Below, in pieces: positions 30,476 to 44,386 of a DNA stretch of 64,000 bases (position 1 is the first letter of the stretch; each line of letters begins with the position of its first letter). Made by a program: the position numbers and the translations under genes. Location of the stretch: positions 148,501 to 212,500 of the forward strand of contig NC_006682.1 in NCBI RefSeq assembly GCF_000091045.1, read 5' to 3'. Source of the DNA: Cryptococcus deneoformans JEC21 (taxonomy: Eukaryota > Basidiomycota > Tremellomycetes > Tremellales > Cryptococcaceae). The notes below the pieces were generated by a model. The model made no database searches and was not told the origin of the DNA. It saw nothing but the letters and a program-made list of their open reading frames with translations.

Positions 30476-32850
30476 TCATAGGTCATCACTAGAGTGATTG
30501 CCAAAATGAATTGCTATGGCTTGAATCACCTTATCGATGATGTTATGTGGGAGGGTATGGAGATTGCTGGACTGCAAAGATATTGTGTAGTGTGGGTCTA
30601 CAGGCCCTATTGCTCGGATGTAGTCAGAGATGTGGAGGAACATGTGTAGTTGGGAGCTGCAGAGGTGGAGACAGCTGGGGTTATCATTATAATATAACCT
30701 TTATAAGTCATTAGCTTAGCTGAGACCAGTGCAAGATAAACAGCTGAGCTACTCACCTCTCAAAGCCTCTCACCCACTTTGCCCAGTCCTTCTTCAGACC
30801 ATCCAGCCTGTTCCTTGGTAGCTCGAATTCTAAACATTCTTGCACCAGCTTGGAGACTTGTAATACTTTGTAAGGATGAGCTGTTTGAGTAGGACAGGAG
30901 CGAGATGCTGTATCCAAATGGCCAGCTGTAATCTTTGCAAGTTGTTAGCTTAGTTGAGACCAATGCAACATAAACAACTAAGCTACTCACTTCTTGAAGT
31001 CCCTCACCCACTTTGCCCAATCCTTTTTCAGACAGCCTGTTCCTTGGCAGCTCAAATTACAAACATTCTTGTACCAGCTTGGAGAACTGCACAAAGTGTT
31101 TGTGAAACTTTGTAAGGATGAGCTGTTCAAGAAGGACAAGAGTCAGATGTTGTATCCAGAACCAGCTGTCTGCCACGCAGGCTTGCTGACACTAACGCTC
31201 AACAAAGTTGGGTGGATTGGCAGCAAAGCATGATGGGATTGTACACCCTGAAGCAGTGATTGCCTGTCCTTCTTAGGCCCAGTCCTAATGTCAGGTGTGA
31301 GGTTGAGGTTGTGGGGGATGAGGGGCCAGCATGTGGCAGATCGCTTTTTGAAGGGACAGAAGCCATCTGACATGAAAGCTAGAGCAATGTCTCTTTCATC
31401 AGAGAAGTAATTGATGCCAATCTCCTCAGCCTCCACTTCCACCTCCTTCTCAAGCAGTGGCTTAATAGTGCTAACTGTCAAAAACGAAAAATGTCACCTA
31501 TCTTGTCAGACTGTGCATTATCTCTGGTATATTCAGCACAGTACATTACCTTATGTTTGCTTGAGGGGTGGTAGTAGAAAACTTGTAAACAGGGGATAAG
31601 GTGGATGTAGAGGTAGCGAGCCCAAGGTTTGCTTCACCCATCACACCTGTTTGCTTTGCAGAAGAGACAGATGAGATCATTTTTGTAGGGTCCAACAAAA
31701 GTATATGCAAGACTTCAGGCATCGGTCATAGTATGTTGAAGGGAGGTTGCTCAGCTCAGCAACTCACAACTTGACATGCTTGAAAGAGTAATGTGTGCCT
31801 CCCCAAACAGTATGTGTCATTTGAAACATGCTCGGTGGTTGATCGTACTGGATTTTATGGTGGTGCCTTTTGATCTTGACAATGTCTTCAGCATCTAGTT
31901 CATAGACTGTGACTTAATGTTAGTCCAAACTAATGGCAAGAGCAAGCAAGGTGCTTACGACAGGATGCCATTTGTTTATATGTGTTTGCTAGACTTCTCC
32001 CATTGTCAACTGACTTTCGCCTAGCAAATCCTCTTCCTGCCTTTCCGAGCTCTCAAGATAACTGTTGTCTTCATCAACTACCTCATTACTGCGGTCATCC
32101 CTGCAACAGGTGAAGGCTCCACTTCATCTCCTTCATCTTCAGAATCTGACACTTTCTCTGGGTTCTTGCCCTGGATGTTGGAGCGAAATCGGGCATTGAC
32201 AATGAGAGTTCGGTATCAGGGATTGGAAATCGAAACTCGGCGCTTGTAATACGAAGATTGGGATTGCTCTAAAAATAGGTGTTGAAAGAGTCAGTAATTA
32301 TCTCCTTAGATTCCACTATAGATCCCTTGACTTGCCTCCTGTGTTGTTGATTCACTTTCTCCAGCTACATTCTGTCTGGCAGCAGACAGTCTGGGATCTT
32401 CATTCTGTAATGAGTTACCAAGGTGAGTATATCTGATTTACTTCAATCTCAACAGAAAGTAACTTACCTCATCATTTGCCTCAGGCATTTCCATGTCACC
32501 GTCGTCACCGTCGCCACTGTCGCCACCATCAATTTCGTCAGAACAGTCCTCATTGATTGCTTCTGTGGTGCTAACTTGAGCTGCTGTATGGCACTCTAGC
32601 ATTTGCTTATCATGTCATCCCTGAGTTGCCCAGGGGATGTTCATCTTTGGACAGCGAGCTAAGTCGCAGTGACATGCAGTTTTGCGTGCATGATATTTCA
32701 GCGGCATTGTGGCTGATGCGGCTCTGTTGGTTGATGGTTGATAGAGATGACACACCAGGCAGGGAAATGGCGAGGATGTGAGGAGTCTCTGGTGGAGCTC
32801 AGTCTTGTCGATGAGTTCCTGCGTGCGTTCTCGGTTTCAGCTTGGTTGGG
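30476..32850 (-). mobile_element. Decayed CACTA (EnSpm)/Tnp2-like DNA transposon remnant
   Basis: A minus-strand segment (31250-31450) encodes DIALAFMSDGFCPF and TCWPLIPHNLNLTPDIR, which resembles the conserved block of Tnp2-type transposases (Transposase_21) as I know it. Further downstream (about 30500-30690) HISDYIRAIGPV resembles the DUF4218-type region common in the same proteins. Upstream are a Cys/His-rich exon (about 32630-32810), an acidic segment and intron-like stretches, such as 32412-32469 with GTAAG and CAG ends. The frames are broken by stops. The terminal inverted repeats were not found, so the borders are approximate. Confidence 0.55.
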
Positions 32851-33204
32851 TGGATAAATCAGTCAAATAATAATAAAAGAATTAACAAGTTATGTAAACC
32901 GAACCAAATAATCGTCCCAATAATCCTGAATCTATTATGCATTTCAAATGACCTTATTATTATTGCTTTTCTTCATTATGATTTTACAAATAAGAACCAT
33001 AAAAAAACAAAATCCACCAGCTAAAAGGCTCCTTCTCACTCCTAACAGCAAACCTCCGTCTTCTCCAATCTTCTAATCCTTTGCAGCACCAGAGACATCT
33101 TGTTGTCTTTTGGGGGGGCAGAGGGCATTGTTGACATGGGAGAGCTATTGAGACTTGAAATGAAACTCTCCTATTATGGCAGCAGGATGGTATTGATGGG
33201 TGGT
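32851..33204. other. No gene seen
   Basis: AT-rich sequence between the transposon remnant and a decayed LTR. Nothing in it can be supported. Confidence 0.5.
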
Positions 33205-33587
33205 GTCTCAGATCTTGGTATATGGTATAGGGCCAGAAGTATATATGCTTGGGAAGATCAGGCAAGCTTATATACTAGAGGTAAGTTTATGTCGAAGGTG
33301 GTGCCAGGTAAGACGAGAGTGAGCAGCAATGGGAGCTCATGGACCTTTGGCAAAGTAACTTATGAAATATTGATCTTTTAAGGGGAAGAAGATCAAGATC
33401 GAGGACAGAGCTCCCCTTTATATACTTCTACAGAAATCAATTTATATCCCTCGAGGTCCAGCTGGAGGTCCACCCAGTTAAGTTCTTTTTTTGGAGGTCC
33501 AGCTGGACCTTCTATCTGAAGCATGTCTTGCCTTCCTCTGTCCTGTAACTTCCTATGATCTCTTCTACTTCATGCAGGCTTGTGACA
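33205..33587 (-). repeat. Decayed F-type LTR, reverse orientation
   Basis: Reverse complement of much of 25732-26092, with its TGTCACAAGCC end at 33587. The other end is truncated. It shares the GGTCCAGCTGGACC-like palindromes. Confidence 0.75.
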
Positions 33588-33878
33588 GGGTCTGGCAAGG
33601 TAAATCTTATGCAAAATATTGACTTTATTTTTAAACCAGGCTTTATTAAGGAGGCTCTTACACCCAATTTGAATTCCCTCATTAGTGAACTTACAATAAT
33701 TCAGATAACAACTGTTGATGGACACTACTCAATTTCCCTTGCAGTTTTGGGCTTTGAAAAATTACATCACAATACATGTAGATGCCTAATGGCCTGAATC
33801 TTTATGTCAAGTCACTGATTGGATCATGCCCTATAACAGAAGTTCTATCTGTCAGTTCATGTTTGTGCTATTTTAAAC
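33588..33878. other. Intergenic, boundary between the element nest and host genes
   Basis: No gene recognised. A short open frame at 33555-33797 overlaps the LTR end and shows no domain. Confidence 0.5.
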
Positions 33879-34933
33879 TCACCCAAAGAAGAGAATCTTG
33901 ATCATGAAAGCCATGACTGCGTGCATCACAGCGACAGCAATAATGAGAAGGCGAGCAAACTTATTATCAGACTGTTTTGATGGCAACATTAGCTCTCCAA
34001 CGTTGATCATAGGTCGTCTGAACAGTTTATATCACTTACTGCAGCAAGCACAGGATATATATTTCCAGTTCTGACATTAGCTCTGAGTGTTGCACAAGAG
34101 AACTCACAAAAAGAACCCTGAAGTAATGCCACCTAACCCAATTAACACCCATCTCAAAATACCAACTGGTATCAAGCATAGGAGGCTCAGAGGGATAAAA
34201 ATACTCATTGCATATCCATAAATTCCCAAAGCTTCTGCAATGCCCCATTCTCCAACACCCAACCACTTCGTAGCGCTCCAGAGCAAGGAAGGCACAAGTA
34301 AACCATAGATATAAATTGCCGAAGTCGCGGTGGATAGCAAGGGAAGGTTTGAACTAGCATGTGAAGAGCTCATGTATTGGGCAATGGAGGTTGTCAGAGT
34401 GGAGGTGGTGTACAATGTGAGAATGAGGGTTGTCAAGGTCCAGAAAGAGCCTTTGACAGATGGGATTAGCTTGTGATTTTACTTACGACACGTTTCCACT
34501 TACCATACATGTCAATCTGTCCCTCACAGACTTCAATTATGAACCCAGGACGAGGGATCATAGCCATCCCTACACGTTTCAGGACTGTGTTTGTATCGAC
34601 ATCAAAATATGTCTACTCGATGTCTTAGTTTAGATAGTTACAGCAGTTGAATCCGCTCTCACTTGATAGTATGTCAAATTAAAAGGACTGAAAGGAACAT
34701 CTGGAGGTGATGGAGTAGAAGAAAGTCCTCCGTCGGTCTGGGATGGAAGAAAGGCTACCGAAACCATGAGTTTGCAGGTTCGATAAGGCATGACCTACTT
34801 TGGAATTCAAGATCAGAACCGTGGGATGGTCCTGGTTGCTGCGTAGAGTGGTGAGTGGTGCTGCAAGGGCTTAAAAGAGCCAATTACTTACATCCTCGTC
34901 AACTTCGACTATGGCGTATCCTTGTTGGGCCAT
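33879..34933 (-). CDS. Yip1-family Golgi membrane protein (YIPF1/2-like)
   Basis: A gene with about six exons on the minus strand; ATG at 34931-34933, stop TGA at 33879-33881, product about 250 residues. The N-terminal half is hydrophilic and contains TYYQ-like and YFDVDTNTVLKR, close to the YFDVDT block of YIPF1/YIPF2. IDMYGSFW leads into several membrane helices (VLTTLILTLYTTS; LLVPSLLWSATKWLG; IPLSLLCLIPVGILRW; FARLLIIAVAVMHAV). Family members sit in Golgi/ER membranes and bind prenylated Rab GTPases. It is divergent from a Rab6-type gene 326 bp away. Introns are short with GT...AG ends. YIPF1/2 is the best fit; a related Yip family member is the alternative. Confidence 0.85.
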
Positions 34934-36272
<1,339 letters not shown>

Positions 36273-36360
36273 GCGTTGTAGCGATCGTCACGTATACGTA
36301 GTTGTTTGGCTTACATTGTGTGTTTGATACAGTAATTGGGATTCATGATACCCCTCTTTC

Positions 36361-36920
36361 TTGCCTGTAGTTGACTTATATGCACAACTTGAAGAGCAGG
36401 CATATGTTGTTCTTGATCTCGACCATATTTTGGATTTGCATTCAGGTGGGTTGACCTTGCGTTTATCGCGTAACCGAGCTCGGGAAATATGTTCCAAAGC
36501 AATTGCAATCTTGCAAACTTGGGCCACTCAATCTATTGATTACGCACTCCGCGGCGTCTTGCAACCATCTCTCATCTATGCCACATAGCCTCTGCGGCCA
36601 GTGAAGATTCCGACGATGCCTTAGTTTCAGAGTATGCACTCTGGAGCTATTGTGAACAAGAAAAAGATGAGGTGCTTCAGGATCACTTTCACTGCCATTT
36701 TCTGCTGGGAATCATCCCTTCTTGGATGTTCCCGCTTTTAAGGGCCATGCCAGTCGTCTGTTTGGTCGGTAATGGTAAGCACGTAAGTCTTTTCGGTGCG
36801 GGATCCTCCAACGAAGACCTTAGATTTCTCCTTTGGCTTCGACTGGATTTTGGTCAACTCAGTCGTTTCTTCTTTATTGGCCATTGTGAACTCAGGCGCC
36901 TTCGTGAATTGGCACTCTGA
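36361..36920 (+). other. Possible small gene, unrecognised
   Basis: Two overlapping open stretches (36361-36588 and about 36530-36920) could be exons of one gene. The second contains an acidic segment (ASEDSDDALVSE) and a hydrophobic stretch (FLLGIIPSWMFPLL). I recognise no domain and no convincing splice join. It could also be the 3' UTR of YPT6 or chance. Confidence 0.25.
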
Positions 36921-37830
36921 TCTCTGAGAAAGTTGTAGCAGGGGTTCTTCGTCCCCATTAACTAATCTCTTTGACTATGTACGTGACTCATGACTGGTAA
37001 ATACTTCGCCAAAGTTGAGCAGTAAGGTCCAATGGACTACCTGTCATGCTAGCTTTGCTTTCATTTCCAATGACTGTAAGCAGGCGACGTATTTGGGGGA
37101 GCTACGGCCGATATGGCTTCAGCATCTTATGACCAATGGCAGGTCCTGAATTCAAATTATGGCCTAAAAAACGGCTTATGATCTCAGCGTCTTACGAGTG
37201 TGAACAACAACTGACCGGATTCGCGGACCATAATGTTGATGTATCTGTTCTCCGCCTTGGATTTAGAGAACGTTTCTAATGCGAAACCAGACCACAAGAA
37301 GTGAGTCTGATCGCTTTCAGTGGTCTCTGACATCGTGCTTACCGTTTCGCACAGCCAAGATCTCGGTTTCATGGGTAACCAGTGGAACCTGATGCTCAAT
37401 GTTTTTTATACCATGATGTTGCATGACATATCGAGGAACTTGCTTGAGCAAGGGATTTGGACTTGCAACATCTCCAGTTTCTCCAGCTGGAGATGTTGCA
37501 TGTTGCCATCTACATGACAGGATAAGTGCAAACGGAATTCTTCGAGATGCAAGGCTGACATTGGAGGTAAATCAGGCCTTATGGCTTGTATGATCAACGT
37601 TGTCGTTAAAGATTTTGCATCTGTCTCTCTGTTTGTCTTTTGCGCGGTTTTGTGAGCTGTTAACCATTTGTGATAAAGAAATCGTAATACAGTTTGAAAT
37701 GCTGCAACCATGGTCAGACTGGGACAAGAAGGTAGGTGACTGTATATCCATTGCGTCATTGAAAGGAACCTTGTCCATAAGCCTATAAATAAAGGCTCAA
37801 CGCCTATCAATGGGTATTTCTGCTACACCT
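36921..37830. other. Intergenic, contains one short hairpin
   Basis: No gene supported. An inverted repeat GCAACATCTCCAG / CTGGAGATGTTGC lies at 37465-37477 and 37487-37499. Confidence 0.5.
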
Positions 37831-39316
37831 TCAAGACGAATATCCGTTAACGTTGCTCGACTGGAATCGCCAAAGATCTTGACACATCTCCTGCAGACCT
37901 CTGCGCGCGATGAATCCAAGCTCTTCTTGCGCTAGTCGAGGGTCGGCTGTCAAGTCCGGAACATCACCGGATCTGGAACGCGCAATTTTAACTTCATTCG
38001 AAAAGGGTTGACTAACCTAACTTACCTTCGTTCCACGATTTCGAACTGGTACTCGTATCCTGTTGCAATTTTCATCTCGTTGATCATCTCAAGAACGGTG
38101 ATGCCCTTACCCCTTCCGAGGTTAAATGCGCGGAAATACCCTTCCTTTTTTGTATCAATCGATTGGAAGATACCTGAGCTTTGAGTTTTGATTTCCGACT
38201 TGGCGAGAGCGTCAAGCGCGAGGAGATGGCCCTCAGCAAGGTCCATGATGTGAAGATAATCCCGAAGGCATGTGCCGTCTCTGTGATTACACATCGTCAG
38301 AATCGATTAAGATCAAACAGCACGCATAACTCACCTGGTTGGGTAGTCGTTCCCGAAAACCTTGAGATCAGATGACAATCTCCCCACAGCGATCTGAGCT
38401 AGAATTGGGAGGAGGTTGCCTGGGCGGCCCTTGGGCTCTTCTCCTAGCTTGCCGGACGGATGAGCCCCAGCTGGGCTGGGCGTGACGTTAGCAAGGCTCA
38501 CAGCAGTGGCAAGGGACATTCTCTCACTTACTTGAAATACCTCACGCTTATCGCTTTGAGACCTTGATTGTCAGCCGTGGCTGCGCCAGCCCGGCAGACG
38601 TCCCGGATCACTTCCTCTGTGATCGCCTTGGTACGCCCGTACACGGATTCAGGTATGATCTCGGAGGTCTCGGGGATTGGAATCACTGCAGGGGTGCCGT
38701 AGACGGTAGCGGATGACGAGAAGACGAGGTTGTTGGTTTGGGATTGTTGCATAATCTGAAGCTGCCGATCAGCTTTGGCCAATAGTCTGGACAGTATGAA
38801 CATACCTTCAGTAGCGAGATTGAACCCCCAACGTTGACCTCGTAATAATCTAACGGAATCTCACTCGACTCTCCCACTGCTTTGAGTGCGGCTAGGTGGA
38901 TTACCGCCCATATTCCGCCTTTTGACTGATATTGCTTGAACACCTTGTTGATCTCTTCCGCGTTACGAATATCGCATTGGTGGTAAAGGGGTTTGGGAGC
39001 ATGTGGGCTATTGAGGATAGAAGATCAGCCACGCCAGTCCATGCTATGTATGTGAACTTACCCTACTTCGCTTTGGGCTATTTGATTGCAGCGCTCGAGA
39101 GCTTGAGGGTATGCGTTGTGCGCGTTGTCAATGACAATAGGCAGGTAGCGACCAGACATCAGAAGGGAGAGGACAACGTGAGATCCTATGTATCCGAGTC
39201 CACCGGTGACAAGGACATTCTGTACGACAATTAGCTTTGCCTTTGTCGTAATAGAACGACCTCACTTTTAGAGGCTCTCCAGGGACAGATACACTTGATG
39301 ATGATGTTTGGGTCAT
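37831..39316 (-). CDS. UGE2: UDP-glucose 4-epimerase (galactose cluster)
   Basis: Interconverts UDP-galactose and UDP-glucose, the last Leloir step. The gene has about seven exons on the minus strand; ATG at 39314-39316, stop TGA at 37831-37833, product near 375 residues. Motifs: NAD-binding GGLGYIGS in the second exon, [19 protein letters not shown], and the catalytic YGRTK (YxxxK), then [11 protein letters not shown] across an intron and [13 protein letters not shown]. It is an epimerase domain only, without the mutarotase domain fused in Saccharomyces Gal10. It is divergent from GAL1, with an array of eight GAACGGGAAT-type motifs and a TATAAAA box between them. The symbol follows the galactose-linked Cryptococcus paralogue; whether it is UGE1 or UGE2 cannot be proved here. 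Confidence 0.92.
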
Positions 39317-39426
39317 GGTAACTCGAGTTTGTTCAAAAATCACAGTGCGAATGAGCGGTTGAGTATGTTATTGTGGTTCAATGTTTGCTGTCATAGCTCA
39401 AAACTGCTGAAACTGCATTCTGCATC

Positions 39427-39433
39427 TTTTATA
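39427..39433 (-). promoter_or_regulatory. UGE2: TATA box of UGE2
   Basis: TATAAAA on the minus strand about 110 bp upstream of the start codon. Confidence 0.6.
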
Positions 39434-39493
39434 CTGGATGCTGAATATCCTCTTCCTAACACCTATTGGGGAAAGTCGATGCATCAGAAGTAT

Positions 39494-39727
39494 GAACGGG
39501 AATACCCAGAATTGGCCCCGAGCACGAACGGGAATCTTGCCCAAATAATGCTTTTCATCGAACGGGAATCTCGAGGATGGGCAATTCTGCGAATGGGAAT
39601 GTGTAGAAGAGGGAGCGATGAAGGGGCATTTTGCGAACGGGAATGTGTTGAAGGAGGGGAAGCGATGAACGGGAATTCAGCGACGAACGGGAATTCTGTT
39701 GCATCGATGATGAAATCAAACGGGAAT
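39494..39727. promoter_or_regulatory. GAL motif array 1 (UGE2/GAL1 promoter), 8 copies
   Basis: GAACGGGAAT at 39494, 39526, 39560, 39635, 39667 and 39685, with one-base variants GAATGGGAAT at 39591 and AAACGGGAAT at 39718 (first-base positions). All are in the same orientation, reading ATTCCCGTTC towards UGE2. Many neighbours are 31-34 bp apart. Confidence 0.85.
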
Positions 39728-39950
39728 AATTGACTATTTCTTGCCAGAAACGGGAGTCCGGAGTCCGGATCGTTTGTCGGGGGAGTGTCCGCGTGCATTT
39801 ATTCAGGGACAATTCACAGCGAACCACACAACCTTCATGTCGATTTGTAAATGTCTTTCGAAATGTAGATAGAAACTTTTGCAAGTATACGTTGGCACCG
39901 TTGCCAGCGGGGTCGGAAAGACTGCCCACCTAATCCAGACAATGAAGCCG

Positions 39951-39960
39951 CTATTTATAT
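39951..39960 (+). promoter_or_regulatory. GAL1: TATA-like box of GAL1
   Basis: CTATTTATAT about 50 bp upstream of the GAL1 start codon. Confidence 0.5.
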
Positions 39961-40005
39961 CACTCACAAAGCCGAGTCGACGGTCTTGTTTTCCGCCCGT
40001 TTATC

Positions 40006-42003
40006 ATGCTCAAAATGGGTTCGGAGGAGCTACGACCTATTCCTGCTTTCCACAATCTCAGCGAGATTTATAACACAGAGGAGACTCTTGAGCGGGAGAG
40101 GTACGCTGTTACGCAGATATAACAAAATCGACTGGGCTGACACTGTATTTGTTCATCACAGGCAAAGGTGGAGCGCCCTAGTTCAAAGTTTTGTAGAAGA
40201 GTTTGGCGGGCAACCGAACTATATTATTCGAGCACCGGGCAGAGTGAATGTGTTAGGAGAGCATATAGATTACTCTCTCTTTGTGAGCATCGTCAAGAAT
40301 CCCCGAACTACCACGCTGATGCATATACATACGCTTAGCCTGTACTGCCCGCGGCAATCGAACAGGATATTATCGTTGGGATTCGCCCGACTGCAACGTT
40401 TCCAAACAAGATCTCCGTTGACCTCGCCAATGCCGTCAAGTCGTATCCAAACGCTGAGCTCCAGCTTGCTCGTGATCAAGAATTGTGGTCATTAAAGGTA
40501 CCGCTTCCAAGCAAGGCGAAAGGGTGGGAGCGATACGTTGTCGCTGTTTTATTAGAGTGTTTGGAGAGGTTTGCGGAGCAATTGCAAGACGGAGCTGCGG
40601 GCATGGAAGTCATGGTCTCTGGTACGGTGCCTGAAGGAGCTGGGCTGAGTGTAGGTAACCCAATTCTCTCCAAGGGTCTTGCTGATAGTTTACAATTAGA
40701 GCTCGGCGGCTTTTGTTGTCGGCATCATCGTGGCATTCCTTGTCGCCAATGGTTTACAGGAAGGAGTGAGCAGGGTGCAAGTTGTGGATATCGCCATGGC
40801 CGCAGAACACCGCTTGGGGCTCAAAAGCGGTGGTATGGACGTAAGCACTTGCCATTGCTCTCTGCCGGACGTCAGCGTTTAATTTAAATAATATAGCAAG
40901 CCGCTTCTATCCTTTCTGTCCCCAACAGCTTGCTCCATCTTTCCTTTTATCCGTCTCTCAAACCCGCAATACTTCCTCTTCCTTCGTCACTCACATTAGT
41001 CATTACCAACTCGATGGCACCTCACTCTCTAGCCGATTCTGCTCCAGACCGCTACAATCTTCGAGTCGTTGAAAATCTTTGCGCTACCCGTATCCTGCTT
41101 CACACCTTTGGTGCGGATGCGGGTGTTCTCTCCACGACGCAGCGAGGATCTACCGGTCGACTTTGGCTCCGTGAGGCGCTTGAACATTGGGCAGAGGATG
41201 CTCACATGGATGAGGAAACTGTTTATCGGAATCTGCTCGCTCGTATTGTAGGAGTCCTTGGCAAAGAAGGTCGCGACAAGAATGGTTGGACCAAAAATCA
41301 GATGATTGAAGAAAGCGGTATGACAGCAGAAGACTTTGAGGCGACGTTCTTGGCGTTCATTCCTAGTGAGTACTCTGTTAAAAGACTTTGGCCGGATTTT
41401 GGCTGAACCTTGCATTCACAGTCCGTGCCACACGGTTCTACCTGTTGCAGCGGGTACAGCATACGCTCGAAGAGTCACTTCGGGTCTGCAGCTTCAAAAG
41501 GCTTTGCGAGGCGTCGGTGGCCACATCTGACAACAGAGTCAGCGAAACCGGTCTTGTCAAAGAATTAGGCGCGTTGATCACCGCTTCTCACGTATCAATG
41601 AGAGATCTTTACGAGGCCACCGTGCCAGAAGTGGACGACCTTCAAGCACTTTGCTTGCAATGCGGGTCGTTAGGATCGCGTCAGACAGGTGAGCAGATTT
41701 GCCGTTGATAAAGGGAAGGCTGATGAATGGGACTACACCATTAGGCGGTGGATGGGGAGGCGCCGTGATTTCTCTTCTCCCGTCGAATCGGGCTAGTGAT
41801 TTCCTCAGAGAAGTCAGGAAGATGTATAGCCTTTATAGGGGTCTTTCAGTAGATGAGTTAGACAAGGCTGCGTTTATAACCGTTCCAGGATCAGGCGCTG
41901 GCTGTGAGTTAATTTGCTGCTGTTCTGCCTTTCTCGCCACCCCGTACTGACGCTCTGATCCTGCACAGTCTATCCATTGATGGAAGGCTGCAAGATAGTG
42001 TAG
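40006..42003 (+). CDS. GAL1: Galactokinase
   Basis: Phosphorylates galactose to galactose-1-phosphate (GHMP kinase family). The first ATG is at 40006, with a second in-frame ATG at 40015; stop TAG at 42001-42003. Introns are GT...AG and short, for example 40283-40338. Motifs in order: [12 protein letters not shown] (galactokinase signature), [20 protein letters not shown] (ATP-binding motif, split by an intron), and [13 protein letters not shown] near the C-terminus. The C-terminus PGSGAG...GCKIV follows a final intron. It lies between UGE2 (divergent) and GAL7 (same strand). I see no sign of loss of catalytic motifs. No Gal3-like regulator or Gal4-type site is visible nearby. Confidence 0.97.
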
Positions 42004-42301
42004 TGAAGTCGTATTATCTCTGCAATGTAATTCTCAATGCCATGCATATGCTTGCACCTGTGCCTTCTCTTTAGTCGACAGCACTGACAGTCTCTCGGAA
42101 AGTGTCGTTGCGAGAGCCATGCATGTATGTTTCCATGGTTCGGGCGCATGTTTCTTACTTAAATATGATATGCAAGTAATCACACATTTGTCCGCCGGTG
42201 GAAAGAAGCAGGTCTTGTCGAACCCCGGGGATGCGACAGCAGAGGTTCGAACACGCAAAATCGTAATTTGATATTTATATGCGCGCCCACCTTCGCTGAC
42301 A

Positions 42302-42616
42302 ATTCCCGTTCATGAATCGTTTGTCAGTAATTGACGCGCCGGGGGTGCCTTGGGGGAGTGTTGTCAATTAACATACAAATATTCCCGTTCGTATCAATTT
42401 GCATATCCATCTCATCACATAGTAGTATTCCCGTTCGTATCCATTTGCATATCTCGTCACATAGTCTTCCCGTTCGTATCCATTTCATATCGTAACATCA
42501 TACAGTCTTCACAATCTTCCCGTTCGTCCTCTCATCGTCAAGCCATTGATTGTCAATACACGCCTACATATTCCCGTTCTCTTGTCTGCCACATCGCTCG
42601 TGCGTTCTTCCCGTTT
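42302..42616 (+). promoter_or_regulatory. GAL motif array 2 (GAL7 promoter), 7 copies
   Basis: ATTCCCGTTC at 42302, 42381, 42427 and 42570; CTTCCCGTTC at 42466 and 42516; CTTCCCGTTT at 42607. All read towards GAL7. The last copy is part of an inverted repeat CTTCCC...GGGAAG. A TATATAT box lies at 42670-42676. Confidence 0.85.
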
Positions 42617-42664
42617 TTATGGGAAGACTGGGGTCATGTCGTCAATACAGCAGCAGACATAATG
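42515..42664 (+). repeat. Promoter block shared with the alpha-galactosidase gene (copy at GAL7)
   Basis: About 150 bp from TCTTCCCGTTCG to AGCAGCAGACATAATG align, with few differences and near-equal length, to 48501-48653. Confidence 0.88.
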
Positions 42665-42761
42665 GGTGTTATATATGTCGAGTTTCACATCTGGCTGTAC
42701 TAAGATATCCGTGACCCACTTTCACAACGATCACTTATCAGCGCTCAATCCCCTCTTGAGA

Positions 42762-44386
<1,625 letters not shown>

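Noticed and set aside
37465..37499. 13-bp inverted repeat with a 9-nt loop, as terminator or small RNA
   Set aside because: It is a single hairpin in intergenic sequence with no T-run or neighbouring transcript evidence; recorded only as a repeat.
42215..42260. tRNA-like GGTTCGAAC words downstream of GAL1
   Set aside because: No matching acceptor stem or anticodon arm could be folded around them on either strand.
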